DNA of 64,000 nucleotides from Sphingobium fontiphilum (GTDB lineage Bacteria > Pseudomonadota > Alphaproteobacteria > Sphingomonadales > Sphingomonadaceae): positions 284,083 through 348,082 of the forward strand of contig NZ_JACIEB010000004.1 in assembly GCF_014196635.1 (NCBI RefSeq). Direction: 5' to 3'. Below are positions 27,501-35,593 of the stretch, piece by piece; the stretch's first letter is position 1, and each line of letters opens with the position of its first letter. Below the pieces are notes generated by a model. The model searched no databases. It had not been told where the DNA came from and saw only the letters and a program-made list of their open reading frames with translations. The position numbers were made by a program, and so were the translations under genes.

Positions 27501-28349
27501 ATGACCTTCACGCTCCCCGGCTTCGACCTGCCCGCCTTCATCGCCTCCACCCTGGCCGAGGATCTGGGGCCGGACGGGCGCGACGTGACCAGCGAGGCGG
27601 TGATTCCCTCCGACGCCCTGTTCGACGGCGTGATGGACAGCCGCGACGCGGCGACGCTGGCGGGGCTGCCCATCGCCGCCGCCTTCTTCCGCGCGCTCGA
27701 CCCCGAAGTGCGGGTCGACATGCTCGCCGCCGATGGCGACAGCGTCGCGGCGGGAACCGACATCATGCGCATCCATGGCCGCGCGCGGGCGATGCTGACG
27801 GCGGAGCGGTCGGCGCTCAACACCGTCCAGCATCTGACCGGCATCGCGACCATGACCCGCGCCTATGTCGACGCCATCGCGGGCACCGGCGCGACCCTGC
27901 TGGACACGCGCAAGACCATTCCGGGCCTGCGGTTTCTGGAGAAATACGCCACCCGCATGGGCGGCGCGACCAATCATCGCATGGGCCTGTGGGACGCGGC
28001 GATGATCAAGGACAATCATGTCGCCGTCGCCGGATCGGTGGAGGCCGCCGTCGGCCGCGCCGTCGCCGCCGGGGTCGAACGCATCATCGTGGAGGTCGAC
28101 CGCATCGACCAGATCGAACCGGCCATCGCCGCCGGGGGCACGCATCTGCTGCTCGACAATATGGGGCCGCCGATGCTGCGCGAGGCGGTCGGCATCGTCG
28201 CGGGTCGCGTGCCGACCGAAGCATCGGGCGGCGTCCGGCTCGACACCATCCGCGCCATCGCCGAGAGCGGCGTCACCTATATCAGCGTCGGCCGCCTGAC
28301 CCAATCCGCCCCCGCCGCCGACATCGGCCTCGATTTCGCCCATGCGTAA
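27501..28349 (+). CDS. nadC: Nicotinate-nucleotide pyrophosphorylase (carboxylating)
   Basis: A 282-residue quinolinate phosphoribosyltransferase of standard length. Signatures: EDLGPDGRDVTSEAVIP, ERSALNTVQHLTGIATMT, DTRKTIPGLRFLEKYA, GGATNHRMGLWDAAMIKDNH, VEVDRIDQIE and LLLDNMGP. It converts the product of nadA to nicotinate mononucleotide. The stop overlaps the start of the RNase T2 gene by 8 bp, implying coupled translation of an unrelated secreted nuclease. Confidence 0.97.
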   Translation: MTFTLPGFDLPAFIASTLAEDLGPDGRDVTSEAVIPSDALFDGVMDSRDAATLAGLPIAAAFFRALDPEVRVDMLAADGDSVAAGTDIMRIHGRARAMLTAERSALNTVQHLTGIATMTRAYVDAIAGTGATLLDTRKTIPGLRFLEKYATRMGGATNHRMGLWDAAMIKDNHVAVAGSVEAAVGRAVAAGVERIIVEVDRIDQIEPAIAAGGTHLLLDNMGPPMLREAVGIVAGRVPTEASGGVRLDTIRAIAESGVTYISVGRLTQSAPAADIGLDFAHA

Positions 28350-29067
28350 CCGGTCGCTGGCGATTGCCGCCGCCCTCGCCCTGCTGACGCCGATGGCGGC
28401 CCCCATAACGGCCCACGCGCAGGCCAGCCAGTGCGCGATGCCGCAGCGGCTGCCCGCGCCGCGCCCCGACCTGCCGAGCCGGGATCAGCCCAAAAGGGTG
28501 CTGCCCATCGGCGGCTATACGCTGGCGATCACCTGGTCGCCCCATGTCTGCGCCAGTCCGCGCCATGACGAAAGCCTGCGCTGTTCGGGGCGCAATGGCC
28601 GTTTCGGCTTCACCCTGCACGGCCTGTGGCCCGATGGCCAGGGCAAGACATGGCCGCAATATTGCCGCCCGACGCGGCTTTTGACCCCGGCCGTGATCCG
28701 CGCCAATCTGTGCGCCACCCCCTCGGTCCAGTTGCTTCAGCATGAATGGGCCAAGCACGGCGCCTGCATGACGACGCGCCCGGCCGACTATTTCGCCAAG
28801 GCCCGCGCCCTGTTCGAAGCCCTGCGCTATCCCGACATGGCCGCGCTCGGCCAGCGCCGCGACCTGCGCGTGGGCGATCTGCAACGCGCCTTCGCCCGCG
28901 CCAACCGGGGGATGAGCGCCGACATGCTGCGGGTGACGACGACGCGTGCGGGCTGGCTCGACGAAATCTGGCTTTGCCATGACAAGCGCCTGCGCCCCGC
29001 CCGCTGCCCCGCGCATCAGGGCGGCGCCGCACCGACCGCGCGCCTGCGGATCGAACCGATGCGTTAA
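28342..29067 (+). CDS. Secreted RNase T2 family ribonuclease
   Basis: A 241-residue protein with a cleavable signal peptide (LAIAAALALLTPMAAPITAHA), so probably periplasmic or secreted. Both catalytic segments of the T2 family are intact: CAS I FTLHGLWPDG and CAS II HEWAKHGAC, with several cysteines for disulfides (CSG, YCRP, LCAT, ACMT). Catalysis is base-nonspecific RNA cleavage through cyclic phosphates, as in E. coli RNase I. The C-terminus ends in basic TARLRIEPMR. The start lies within nadC. Confidence 0.93.
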   Translation: MRNRSLAIAAALALLTPMAAPITAHAQASQCAMPQRLPAPRPDLPSRDQPKRVLPIGGYTLAITWSPHVCASPRHDESLRCSGRNGRFGFTLHGLWPDGQGKTWPQYCRPTRLLTPAVIRANLCATPSVQLLQHEWAKHGACMTTRPADYFAKARALFEALRYPDMAALGQRRDLRVGDLQRAFARANRGMSADMLRVTTTRAGWLDEIWLCHDKRLRPARCPAHQGGAAPTARLRIEPMR

Positions 29068-29081
29068 GCGTCGCCGATGCG

Positions 29082-29504
29082 CTATCCCTGGATCGTCACC
29101 GTGCCGGGATGATGCTTGTCCAGATGGCGCTTGATGATCTTGAGGTTGCGCGTGTTCGACCGATAGAGAAAGTCGAACAGATCGCCCGCCAGCGGGATCG
29201 CGCCGATCAGCGTGTCAACGCCCAGATTGGCGCTCATCCGCGCCAGTTGCCATTTCGACATGCCCAGATTGCGCGCTTCCCAGATGATCCACGCGCCCAT
29301 CGCCGCGGTGATCGCGTCGCCCACCACCGGCACCAGCCCGACGATGGAGTCCAGCCCCAGCTTGCGCCGCGTGCCCGGTATGGCGATCAATCCTTCGAGC
29401 AGCGCCTCCATCGCCTCCACCCGCCGCCGCACCGAAGCCGCGTCGCGCCCCATGCCGGGCAGGTCGCGCGCGATGGAACGGAACTCGTCCTGCGAAATCG
29501 CCAT
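29082..29504 (-). CDS. DUF4112 family membrane protein
   Basis: A 140-residue protein with the DUF4112 pattern: GTRRKLGLDSIVGLVPVVGD, then ITAAMGAWIIWEA and VDTLIGAIPLAGDLFDFLYRS, two hydrophobic helices with repeated Gly-Pro-x-x-GD turns. NTRNLKIIKRHL follows. The function of the family is unknown. It lies 21 bp downstream of the peptide-binding lipoprotein gene on the same strand. Confidence 0.88.
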   Translation of the reverse strand: MAISQDEFRSIARDLPGMGRDAASVRRRVEAMEALLEGLIAIPGTRRKLGLDSIVGLVPVVGDAITAAMGAWIIWEARNLGMSKWQLARMSANLGVDTLIGAIPLAGDLFDFLYRSNTRNLKIIKRHLDKHHPGTVTIQG

Positions 29505-29525
29505 GAAAAAACACTCCTTCCCCCC

Positions 29526-31001
29526 TCAATTGGGTTCGCGGAGCAGTTGGTTCAATGGGTGGCGCGCACGGGGGGAAGGCGCAAAGCCGGTCAGCCGCCG
29601 GGAAACCAGCGACCAGCGCACCGGCGCGCCCAGCCCGATATAGCCATGATGCGCGACGGTCAGCGCTTCGGCCTCGGCGATGCGCGCCTGCCGGTCCTCG
29701 CTGGTGGTGGCGAGGCTCGCCTCCTGCAATTTCGCCTGCGCCTGCCTGCTGCAATGGACGCCGCGCGCGCACGTGACCCGGCCCAGATACCACAGCACGC
29801 TGTCATAGGGCGCAACCTCGTCGATCAGGGTCAGGTCGGCCTTGTCATCGGGGCCGACCCGCACGGATGACAGGCCGATGCGCCGCAACCCCGCGTCGAT
29901 CAGGCCGTGAACCAGGGTCGATCCCGGACCGGGGGGCATGGCGATGCGGATCGCGGGCGGCGGCCCGTCATGGCCGGCGCGCCAGCGGTCGACGGCGGCC
30001 CGCCCGCGCGCCACCCGGTCGTCCATCGACAGGCCTGCCCAGTCGGGCCGTGTCGGCGCGCGCGGCAATTCCAGTTGCTGGGGCACGAAATCGGGGCCGA
30101 TGGACCAGCGGCCCAGGCCCAGCAGGCCGGGCAACTGATCGCGGTCGATGACCATGCTGATCGCGGCGCGGACGCCGTCATCGTCCAACAGCGGCCCCTC
30201 GCCGGTCACCGCCAGCCCGAACAGCCCCATCACCGGGTCGATCCGTATCGCCGATGTGTCGATCCCGGCCCGCTGCACCAGCGGCAGATCGGCATAACGC
30301 CCGCCCAGCACCAGCGCCGCCTGTCCCGCGCCAAACCGGATAACCGCCTGCGCGGCCTTTTCGGCGCGGACGATGCGGCGCTCTTCGGGCGGGATGCCGG
30401 CTTCGTCGATCGGATCGGCGGGATCGGAAACCGGCTCCAGCATCAGCGCGCGGCCCCAGCGCTGCTGGCTATAGGGGCCAGTGCCGCCATTGCGGGCGGA
30501 CAGGCCCATTTGCGGCTGGGCCAGCATCTGCAACAAATGTGGCCGCGCCGCGAGCAGGCGTATCTCCACCACCTCGCCGGTCATCGGGACGGCCGCGCTC
30601 ACCGCGTCCAGCGGCCCGTCGGGGTCGGTCGCGCGGATCAGTTCCATGCGCGCGTTCATCATCCGGGCGACATCCTTCGCCGTCACCCGCGCGCCATTGG
30701 GCCAGGTCGCGCGGCGCAGGCGGAAAATATAGCTGCGCCCGTCCTCCTGCACGATCCAGCGCTGGGCGAGGGCGGGCATGATGTCGCCCGCCGCGTCGAA
30801 CGCGACCAGCCCCTGCGCCGTCGATTCCAGCATCAGCTTGGCGGCGGGCGCAGGCAGATATTTATAGGGCGTCGCCATTTGATCGCGGTCGCCGATCACG
30901 CTGACGACGATCGGTCCCTTCTCTCCGCCCGAACAACTGGCGAGCGCGCCCGCAGCCAGTGCGGCCAGGCAAATGCGGCGAAGCGGCGGGGCGGGCGACA
31001 T
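29526..31001 (-). CDS. Family 5 (oligopeptide/nickel-type) substrate-binding lipoprotein
   Basis: A 491-residue SBP_bac_5-like lipoprotein with lipobox LASC. Typical segments are LVAFDAAGDIMPALAQRWIVQEDGRSYIF (start of the domain, residues about 62-90), FRLRRATWPNGARVTAKDVARMMNA and the later AISMVIDRDQLPGLLG. It binds an extracytoplasmic ligand, commonly peptides. No permease or ATPase gene lies nearby, so it is an orphan component in this window. It is divergent from the lipoprotein at 31190 with a 188-bp AT-rich spacer. Confidence 0.83.
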   Translation of the reverse strand: MSPAPPLRRICLAALAAGALASCSGGEKGPIVVSVIGDRDQMATPYKYLPAPAAKLMLESTAQGLVAFDAAGDIMPALAQRWIVQEDGRSYIFRLRRATWPNGARVTAKDVARMMNARMELIRATDPDGPLDAVSAAVPMTGEVVEIRLLAARPHLLQMLAQPQMGLSARNGGTGPYSQQRWGRALMLEPVSDPADPIDEAGIPPEERRIVRAEKAAQAVIRFGAGQAALVLGGRYADLPLVQRAGIDTSAIRIDPVMGLFGLAVTGEGPLLDDDGVRAAISMVIDRDQLPGLLGLGRWSIGPDFVPQQLELPRAPTRPDWAGLSMDDRVARGRAAVDRWRAGHDGPPPAIRIAMPPGPGSTLVHGLIDAGLRRIGLSSVRVGPDDKADLTLIDEVAPYDSVLWYLGRVTCARGVHCSRQAQAKLQEASLATTSEDRQARIAEAEALTVAHHGYIGLGAPVRWSLVSRRLTGFAPSPRARHPLNQLLREPN

Positions 31002-31128
31002 GGCTCCTGCCTAAAGGATCAACGACGCTGGCGAAACCCGTTCCGCGCGGCGCGTTCGTCCGGCAGTGACGGGAAAAGCCCGGTTCTGGCGCAGGTTAAC
31101 CCTTTATTTGCCATCTTTACCCTAATCC

Positions 31129-31143
31129 CTAACGAAATATTAA
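31129..31143 (+). promoter_or_regulatory. CtrA-like box upstream of the 31190 lipoprotein
   Basis: The sequence CTAA-CGAAATA-TTAA differs by one base from the alphaproteobacterial CtrA consensus TTAA-N7-TTAA. It stands in an AT-rich patch 46 bp ahead of the lipoprotein start, and a weaker TTAA-N7-TTTG lies at 31096-31110. Control by CtrA is inference. Confidence 0.4.
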
Positions 31144-31189
31144 TATTCCCGACCGATGTCTTGCCGTCAGGCAATGGGAGTGACGGGCG

Positions 31190-31930
31190 ATGCGCCAGGC
31201 GAATCGGATGATGTGGGCGGCGGCGATGCTTCTGCCTCTGGCCGCCTGCGGCAAGGGCGATGGCAGCGCCGATCTCGCCTCGCTCGACGCGCAACTGACC
31301 AACAACGCCGTCGATCCAGCGATAAAGAGCGCGCTGGCCGACCAGATCGTGGTCGACCCCAACCTTACCACCCAGTCCAATCGCAACGCCGTGCGCCCCG
31401 CCGACAAACCCGCCAACGCCGCGCTGCCGGTGCTGTCGGGCGACGCGGCGCAGGCGCAGCAGGCGGCGCTCAAACTGGCGGGCGGGCGGATCCTGTCCGC
31501 GCCGTCGCCGGCCATCGGGCCGGGTGAAAAGCCCGAAACGCTGGGCGCACTCGCCCGCGAGCAAAAGGTGGGGAAGGGCGCGGCCGACTGCGCCGCGCGG
31601 ATGCAATATGCGATGCAATGGGCCGGGCGCCTGCCCGAGCCTTTTGTCGCCTATCCGGGGTCGCAACTGATGGAAGCGGCGGGGGCGCAGGGCGAAGGCT
31701 GCTCGCTGCGCGCCGTCAGCTTCGTGACGCCGGTGCCGCGCCAGCAGGTCGTCGACTTTTATTTCACCCAGGCCCGCCGCGCCGGCTTCACCGCCGAACA
31801 TCGCTCGATCGATGGCGACAATGTGCTGGGCGGCACCCGCGACAAGGATGGCGGGGCCTATCTGGTGATGGTTTCGAACGGTCCCGACGGCAAGACCAGC
31901 GTCGACATCATCGCCAATAACGGCGTCTGA
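31190..31930 (+). CDS. Lipoprotein of unknown function
   Basis: A 246-residue protein with signal MMWAAAMLLPLAAC and Cys lipidation site. No family recognised. The N-terminal half is Ala/Asn/Gln-rich and probably extended (DAQLTNNAVDPAIKSALADQ); residues about 130-240 look folded, with two Cys (KGAADCAARMQYAM, GEGCSLRAVSFVTPVP) that could form a disulfide, and a DFYFTQARRAGFTAEH helix. GGGAG precedes ATG 31190. A CtrA-like box lies just upstream. Confidence 0.8.
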   Translation: MRQANRMMWAAAMLLPLAACGKGDGSADLASLDAQLTNNAVDPAIKSALADQIVVDPNLTTQSNRNAVRPADKPANAALPVLSGDAAQAQQAALKLAGGRILSAPSPAIGPGEKPETLGALAREQKVGKGAADCAARMQYAMQWAGRLPEPFVAYPGSQLMEAAGAQGEGCSLRAVSFVTPVPRQQVVDFYFTQARRAGFTAEHRSIDGDNVLGGTRDKDGGAYLVMVSNGPDGKTSVDIIANNGV

Positions 31931-31992
31931 CGCCCGTTCGCATCGGCTGAATCGCCGGCGACGGCGCCTGCGCGATTTCGTCGCCCCTCCTT

Positions 31993-32016
31993 AAAACAGA
32001 GACGCGCCGCCGGCGC
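31993..32016 (-). terminator. Candidate terminator after tRNA-Phe
   Basis: On the minus strand GCGCC-GGC-GGCGC is followed by GTCTCTGTTTTAAG, a short stem with a T-run 37 nt past the tRNA 3' end. The stem is only 5 bp, so strength is modest. Confidence 0.4.
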
Positions 32017-32052
32017 TTCCGAACCATCGGGCGGTTCTGGCGATCAGGATAA

Positions 32053-32128
32053 TGGTGCCCGGGGACGGAGTCGAACCGCCGACACTGCGATTTTCAGTCG
32101 CATGCTCTACCAACTGAGCTACCCGGGC
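32053..32128 (-). tRNA. tRNA-Phe (GAA)
   Basis: Reverse-strand cloverleaf of 76 nt: acceptor GCCCGGG / CCCGGGC, D-arm AGCTCAGTTGGTAGAGC, anticodon stem-loop TGCGA-CTGAAAA-TCGCA with anticodon GAA, T-arm GGCGGTTCGACTCCGTC, encoded CCA. It follows yacG by 74 bp, the usual alphaproteobacterial infA-maf-RNase-yacG-tRNA-Phe order. Confidence 0.97.
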
Positions 32129-32202
32129 GTGCGGCCCGCCAGATTTGGCGGGCGGCTTGGGAGCGGTGCCTATAAGCGGGACTCCGCTATCCTGTCCAGC
32201 CC

Positions 32203-32376
32203 CTAATCACCTGTTTTTTCATCGTCCGCCAGGGCGGGCGGGCCGGGAATGCGATAGCCTTCGCCCAGCCATTGCAACAGGTCGCGATCGCGGCAGGCGG
32301 CGCCGCAAAAGGGGCGATGCCGAACGCTGGCGGGCTGGCCGCAAACGGGGCAGGGGGCGGGGGTGTCAGGCGACAT
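32203..32376 (-). CDS. yacG: YacG zinc-binding DNA gyrase inhibitor
   Basis: A 57-residue zinc protein with CPVCGQPASVRHRPFCGAAC (Cys4 site) followed by RDRDLLQWLGEGYRIPG, which is diagnostic for YacG. The family binds the GyrB subunit and inhibits gyrase. ATG 32376 overlaps the end of the RNase E/G-like gene by 11 bp, so translation is probably coupled. The open frame extends to 32463 but that extension lies inside the upstream gene. Confidence 0.93.
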   Translation of the reverse strand: MSPDTPAPCPVCGQPASVRHRPFCGAACRDRDLLQWLGEGYRIPGPPALADDEKTGD

Positions 32377-33355
32377 GCCCGGCCGATATGGCGAGTGTTT
32401 CGTCGGCCTGCAAGGCGATGGTTCCGCCCCGCCTGCGCGCCAGCCTGTCGATCCAGTCGCCATGGCGGCGCAGCAGGCCGATCACGGCGGGCGCGGCGGT
32501 CAGCGTCGCCGCGCCGCCCGCGCCATGGCGCTCCGCCCGGCGCAGCAGCGCCATGGCGGCGGTTTCAACGGGGTCGTCGCGCAATATTTCCATCAGGTTC
32601 GCCCGTTCGCGCCGCCGGATGATCTGGACAAAGCCAAAGCCGTTGACGGCGGTGCGTTCGAAGGGGAGCGGCAGATATTTGTCGATCTGCGCGGCGGAGA
32701 CGGTGCGTTCGTCCTTGTTGTTCATCGTCGGCAGGTCGATGCCGATGGAGCCGGCCAGCCCCATGCGGCGGATCGCCATCGCGGCCAGCTTCGCGCCCTT
32801 GGGGCCGAGCTTGGCGGGGGGCAGGCTGCCGTCCACGTCGATCAGGATCATGGCGGGCGTGGGGAAGATGCGCAGCGCCGCATCCTCCGTGCCGACCTCG
32901 CCGCTCATCGCCTCTTCCAGCAGCTCCGACCAGCCATGCGCCTCCAGCCGGTCCTCCTCATGCGCGGGGCAGGGGATGATGGGGACGCCGGTGGCGCGCA
33001 GCCGCTGGAGCAGGCTGGGGCCGGGGTGGGCTTTCACCCCCGCTTGCGCGATGCGCCCCTTGGCCAGCTTGGCGCGGCCCTCCTCGGCGATCGCCTCGCG
33101 CAATATCTCGACCATCACCACCGCGCCCTCGGCGATCTTGGGCGGGATGGGCTCGACCAGCACTTCCTGGCCATTGTCCAGCCGGGCGATGCCGCGACGG
33201 CGGGGGATGACGGTGCGGATCAGGCGGCCCGACGCGATGGCGCCGGCGCGCACCGCGTCATGCTCGCGCTCGATCAGCGCCTCGACCAGCTTGCCGTTCT
33301 CGATCAGCGCGGCCCGCGCCTCGCCAATGCCTTCTTCATACAGCCATTCAGCCAT
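32366..33355 (-). CDS. Short RNase E/G family protein
   Basis: About 329 residues, shorter than RNase G (489). Catalytic Asp positions are preserved in AMILIDVDGSLPP and GSIGIDLPTMNNKDER, and IIRRRERANLMEIL follows as in the DNase-I-like subdomain. The S1-like N-terminus is reduced and the zinc-link cysteines of RNase E are absent, so it may not form the usual tetramer. This minimal form is found next to maf and yacG in alphaproteobacteria and is distinct from the large RNase E. Substrates are unknown. ATG 33355 begins MAEWLYEEGIGEARAAL. Confidence 0.85.
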   Translation of the reverse strand: MAEWLYEEGIGEARAALIENGKLVEALIEREHDAVRAGAIASGRLIRTVIPRRRGIARLDNGQEVLVEPIPPKIAEGAVVMVEILREAIAEEGRAKLAKGRIAQAGVKAHPGPSLLQRLRATGVPIIPCPAHEEDRLEAHGWSELLEEAMSGEVGTEDAALRIFPTPAMILIDVDGSLPPAKLGPKGAKLAAMAIRRMGLAGSIGIDLPTMNNKDERTVSAAQIDKYLPLPFERTAVNGFGFVQIIRRRERANLMEILRDDPVETAAMALLRRAERHGAGGAATLTAAPAVIGLLRRHGDWIDRLARRRGGTIALQADETLAISAGHVA

Positions 33356-33363
33356 GATGTGTC

Positions 33364-33936
33364 TCAATCGCAGGGGAAGGACGCCGCGCGCAACAGGGCG
33401 CGGGTCTCGTAAAGGGGCAGGCCCATGATCGCGCTATGGCTGCCGATGATGGATCGGATGAAGCCGGCGGCGCGGCCCTGTATCGCATAGCCGCCCGCCT
33501 TGCCGCGCCATTCGTCGCTGGCGATATAGGCGTCGATCTCCGCCCGGTCGAGCCGCTTGAAGATGACGACATTGTCGCTCATCCGGTGGCGTGCGCGGCC
33601 ATCGGCGTCGATCAGCGTCACCGCGCTCAGCACGCGATGGCGGCGGCCCGACAGCAGTGACAGGCACGCCCTCGCTTCGGCTTCCGTTTCCGCCTTGGGC
33701 AGGATGCGGCGACCGGCGGCGACGACGGTGTCGCCTGACAGGATGACCGCGCCAGGGTGCAGGCCCGCAACCGCAGCCGCCTTCTCCGCCGCCATGCGCG
33801 CGGCATAGGGGCGAGGCAGTTCGCCCTTGCGCGGGGTTTCGTCGATGTCGGCCGGAAAAATCGCGTCGGGCGTAACGCCGATCTGGGCCAGAAGGTCGCG
33901 CCGTCGCGGCGATGCCGAAGCCAGGATCAGGCGCAT
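33364..33936 (-). CDS. maf: Maf family nucleoside triphosphate pyrophosphatase
   Basis: A 190-residue house-cleaning enzyme hydrolysing non-canonical or methylated NTPs. LILASASPRRRDLLAQIGV at the N-terminus, VILSGDTVVAAGRRILPKAET and GKAGGYAIQGRAAGFIRSI with the late GLPLYET are the Maf motifs. It lies between infA (19 bp) and the RNase E/G-like gene (8 bp) in one operon. Confidence 0.95.
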   Translation of the reverse strand: MRLILASASPRRRDLLAQIGVTPDAIFPADIDETPRKGELPRPYAARMAAEKAAAVAGLHPGAVILSGDTVVAAGRRILPKAETEAEARACLSLLSGRRHRVLSAVTLIDADGRARHRMSDNVVIFKRLDRAEIDAYIASDEWRGKAGGYAIQGRAAGFIRSIIGSHSAIMGLPLYETRALLRAASFPCD

Positions 33937-33955
33937 GACAGGGGCCGCGCCGTGC

Positions 33956-34174
33956 TTATTTGAAACGATAGGTTATCCGACCCTTGGTCAGGTCGTAGGG
34001 GGTCAGTTCGACCAGCACTTCGTCGCCCACCAGCACGCGGATGCGGTTCTTGCGCATCTTGCCCGCCGTGTGGCCAAGGATTTCGTGATCATTCTCCAGC
34101 CGCACGCGGAACATGGCGTTGGGCAAAAGCTCCACCACCTGTCCGCGCATTTCGAGCAGTTCTTCTTTCGCCAT
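33956..34174 (-). CDS. infA: Translation initiation factor IF-1
   Basis: A 72-residue S1/OB-fold protein: [20 protein letters not shown], then [20 protein letters not shown] and [15 protein letters not shown], almost invariant in the family. The open frame extends to 34225, but ATG 34174 gives the standard length; an ATG at 34183 is possible. It is the first gene of the infA-maf-RNase-yacG-tRNA-Phe unit. Confidence 0.97.
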   Translation of the reverse strand: MAKEELLEMRGQVVELLPNAMFRVRLENDHEILGHTAGKMRKNRIRVLVGDEVLVELTPYDLTKGRITYRFK

Positions 34175-34233
34175 AATATCCATTAATGTCCGTGAATCGG
34201 GTCGCCATAGCGGCAAAAGGCGCAAATGGAAAG

Positions 34234-35532
34234 TCAGGCCGTGCCGCCGAAGCGATCGGCCGCCGAGAGGATGGCGTCAAAGAGCCGGTCAAGCTGCGCT
34301 TCGTCGATGCAATAGGGCGGCATCCAGTAGATGCTGTTGCCCAAGGGGCGCATCAGCAGGCCGCGCTCCAGGAAGAAGGCGCGCAGGCGCGGGGCAAGGT
34401 CGGAGAGATATCCCGCATCGGCCGTGCGCAGGTCGATCGCGCCGATCGCGCCCAGCCCGCGCGGATTGTCGAGCGCGGGGTGGGCGGCGATCCGCTCCAG
34501 CCGCCGCGCGAGCGAGGCCGACAGGGCGGCGATGCGCCCGGCCACATCCTCTTCGCGCCAGATCGCCAGATTGGCCGCCGCCGCCGCACAGGCGATGGGA
34601 TTGGCGGTATAGCTGGAGCTGTGGAAAAACTGGCGCGAACGGTCCGTCGACACATGCGCGTCGAAGATCGCGGCGGTCGACAGCGTCGCGGCGAGCGGAA
34701 TGGCGCCGCCGGTAATCCCCTTGGCCACGGCCATGATGTCGGGCGCGACGCCCGCCTGTTCGCAGGCGAACATGGTGCCGGTGCGGCCCCATCCGGTCAT
34801 CACCTCGTCCGCGATGAACAGCACGTCGTGGCGCGCGCATATCGCCGCCATCTCGCGCAATATGGCGGGGGAATAGACCAGCATCCCGCCCGCGCCCAGC
34901 ACCAGCGGCTCGACGATGAAGGCGGCGGGCGGCCGGGCCTTGTCCGCGCAGGCGGCCTCGAGCGCGGCGAGCGTCTGCTGTTCCCGCCCCGGCGCGGGGA
35001 AGGGGATGGCGCCGACATCGAAGAGCAAGGGCGCCCAAGCCTGATTATAGACGCCGCGCTCGCCCACCGACATCGCGCCGATGGTGTCGCCATGATAGCT
35101 ATGCTCCATGACGAGGATGTGCGCGCGCGCCATCGACCCGCCATCCAGAGCGCGATTGTGCCAATAGCCGAGCGCCATCTTGAGCGCCACCTCGACCGCC
35201 GTCGACCCGCTGTCGGAATAGAAGACATGGGCCAGCGGCGGGCGGCCGGGCGCGCGCGGGGCCAGGGCGACGAGGCCGCGCGCCACCTGTTCGGCGGGTT
35301 CATGGGTGTATCCGGCAAAGATCATCTGATCCAGCCGCCCCGCCTGATCCGCGATGGCCGCCGCGATGCGCGGGTGGCAATGGCCGTGGGTCGTCACCCA
35401 CCAGCTTGAAATCGCGTCGATGAGCGTGCCGCCATCGGCCAGATGCAGTTCAGCGCCTTTTGCGCCGACGACATGGGGAATGGGCTCTTTCAGCCCATGC
35501 TGCGTAAAGGGGTGCCAGACGGGGGAGGTCAT
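34234..35532 (-). CDS. bioA: Adenosylmethionine-8-amino-7-oxononanoate aminotransferase
   Basis: A 432-residue class III aminotransferase of biotin synthesis. WHPFTQHGL at the N-terminus is the BioA-specific opening; [17 protein letters not shown] binds PLP phosphate, [14 protein letters not shown] holds the Asp and [10 protein letters not shown] the Schiff-base Lys. It converts KAPA to DAPA using SAM. It is separated from bioF-bioD by an M13 peptidase gene on the same strand; bioB and bioC are not in the window. Confidence 0.96.
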   Translation of the reverse strand: MTSPVWHPFTQHGLKEPIPHVVGAKGAELHLADGGTLIDAISSWWVTTHGHCHPRIAAAIADQAGRLDQMIFAGYTHEPAEQVARGLVALAPRAPGRPPLAHVFYSDSGSTAVEVALKMALGYWHNRALDGGSMARAHILVMEHSYHGDTIGAMSVGERGVYNQAWAPLLFDVGAIPFPAPGREQQTLAALEAACADKARPPAAFIVEPLVLGAGGMLVYSPAILREMAAICARHDVLFIADEVMTGWGRTGTMFACEQAGVAPDIMAVAKGITGGAIPLAATLSTAAIFDAHVSTDRSRQFFHSSSYTANPIACAAAAANLAIWREEDVAGRIAALSASLARRLERIAAHPALDNPRGLGAIGAIDLRTADAGYLSDLAPRLRAFFLERGLLMRPLGNSIYWMPPYCIDEAQLDRLFDAILSAADRFGGTA

Positions 35533-35593
35533 GGCCCCCCCTTTACGCGGGCGCGGGCGCGTTTCGCAAGCGATGCGCGCCCGCGCCCGTCCG

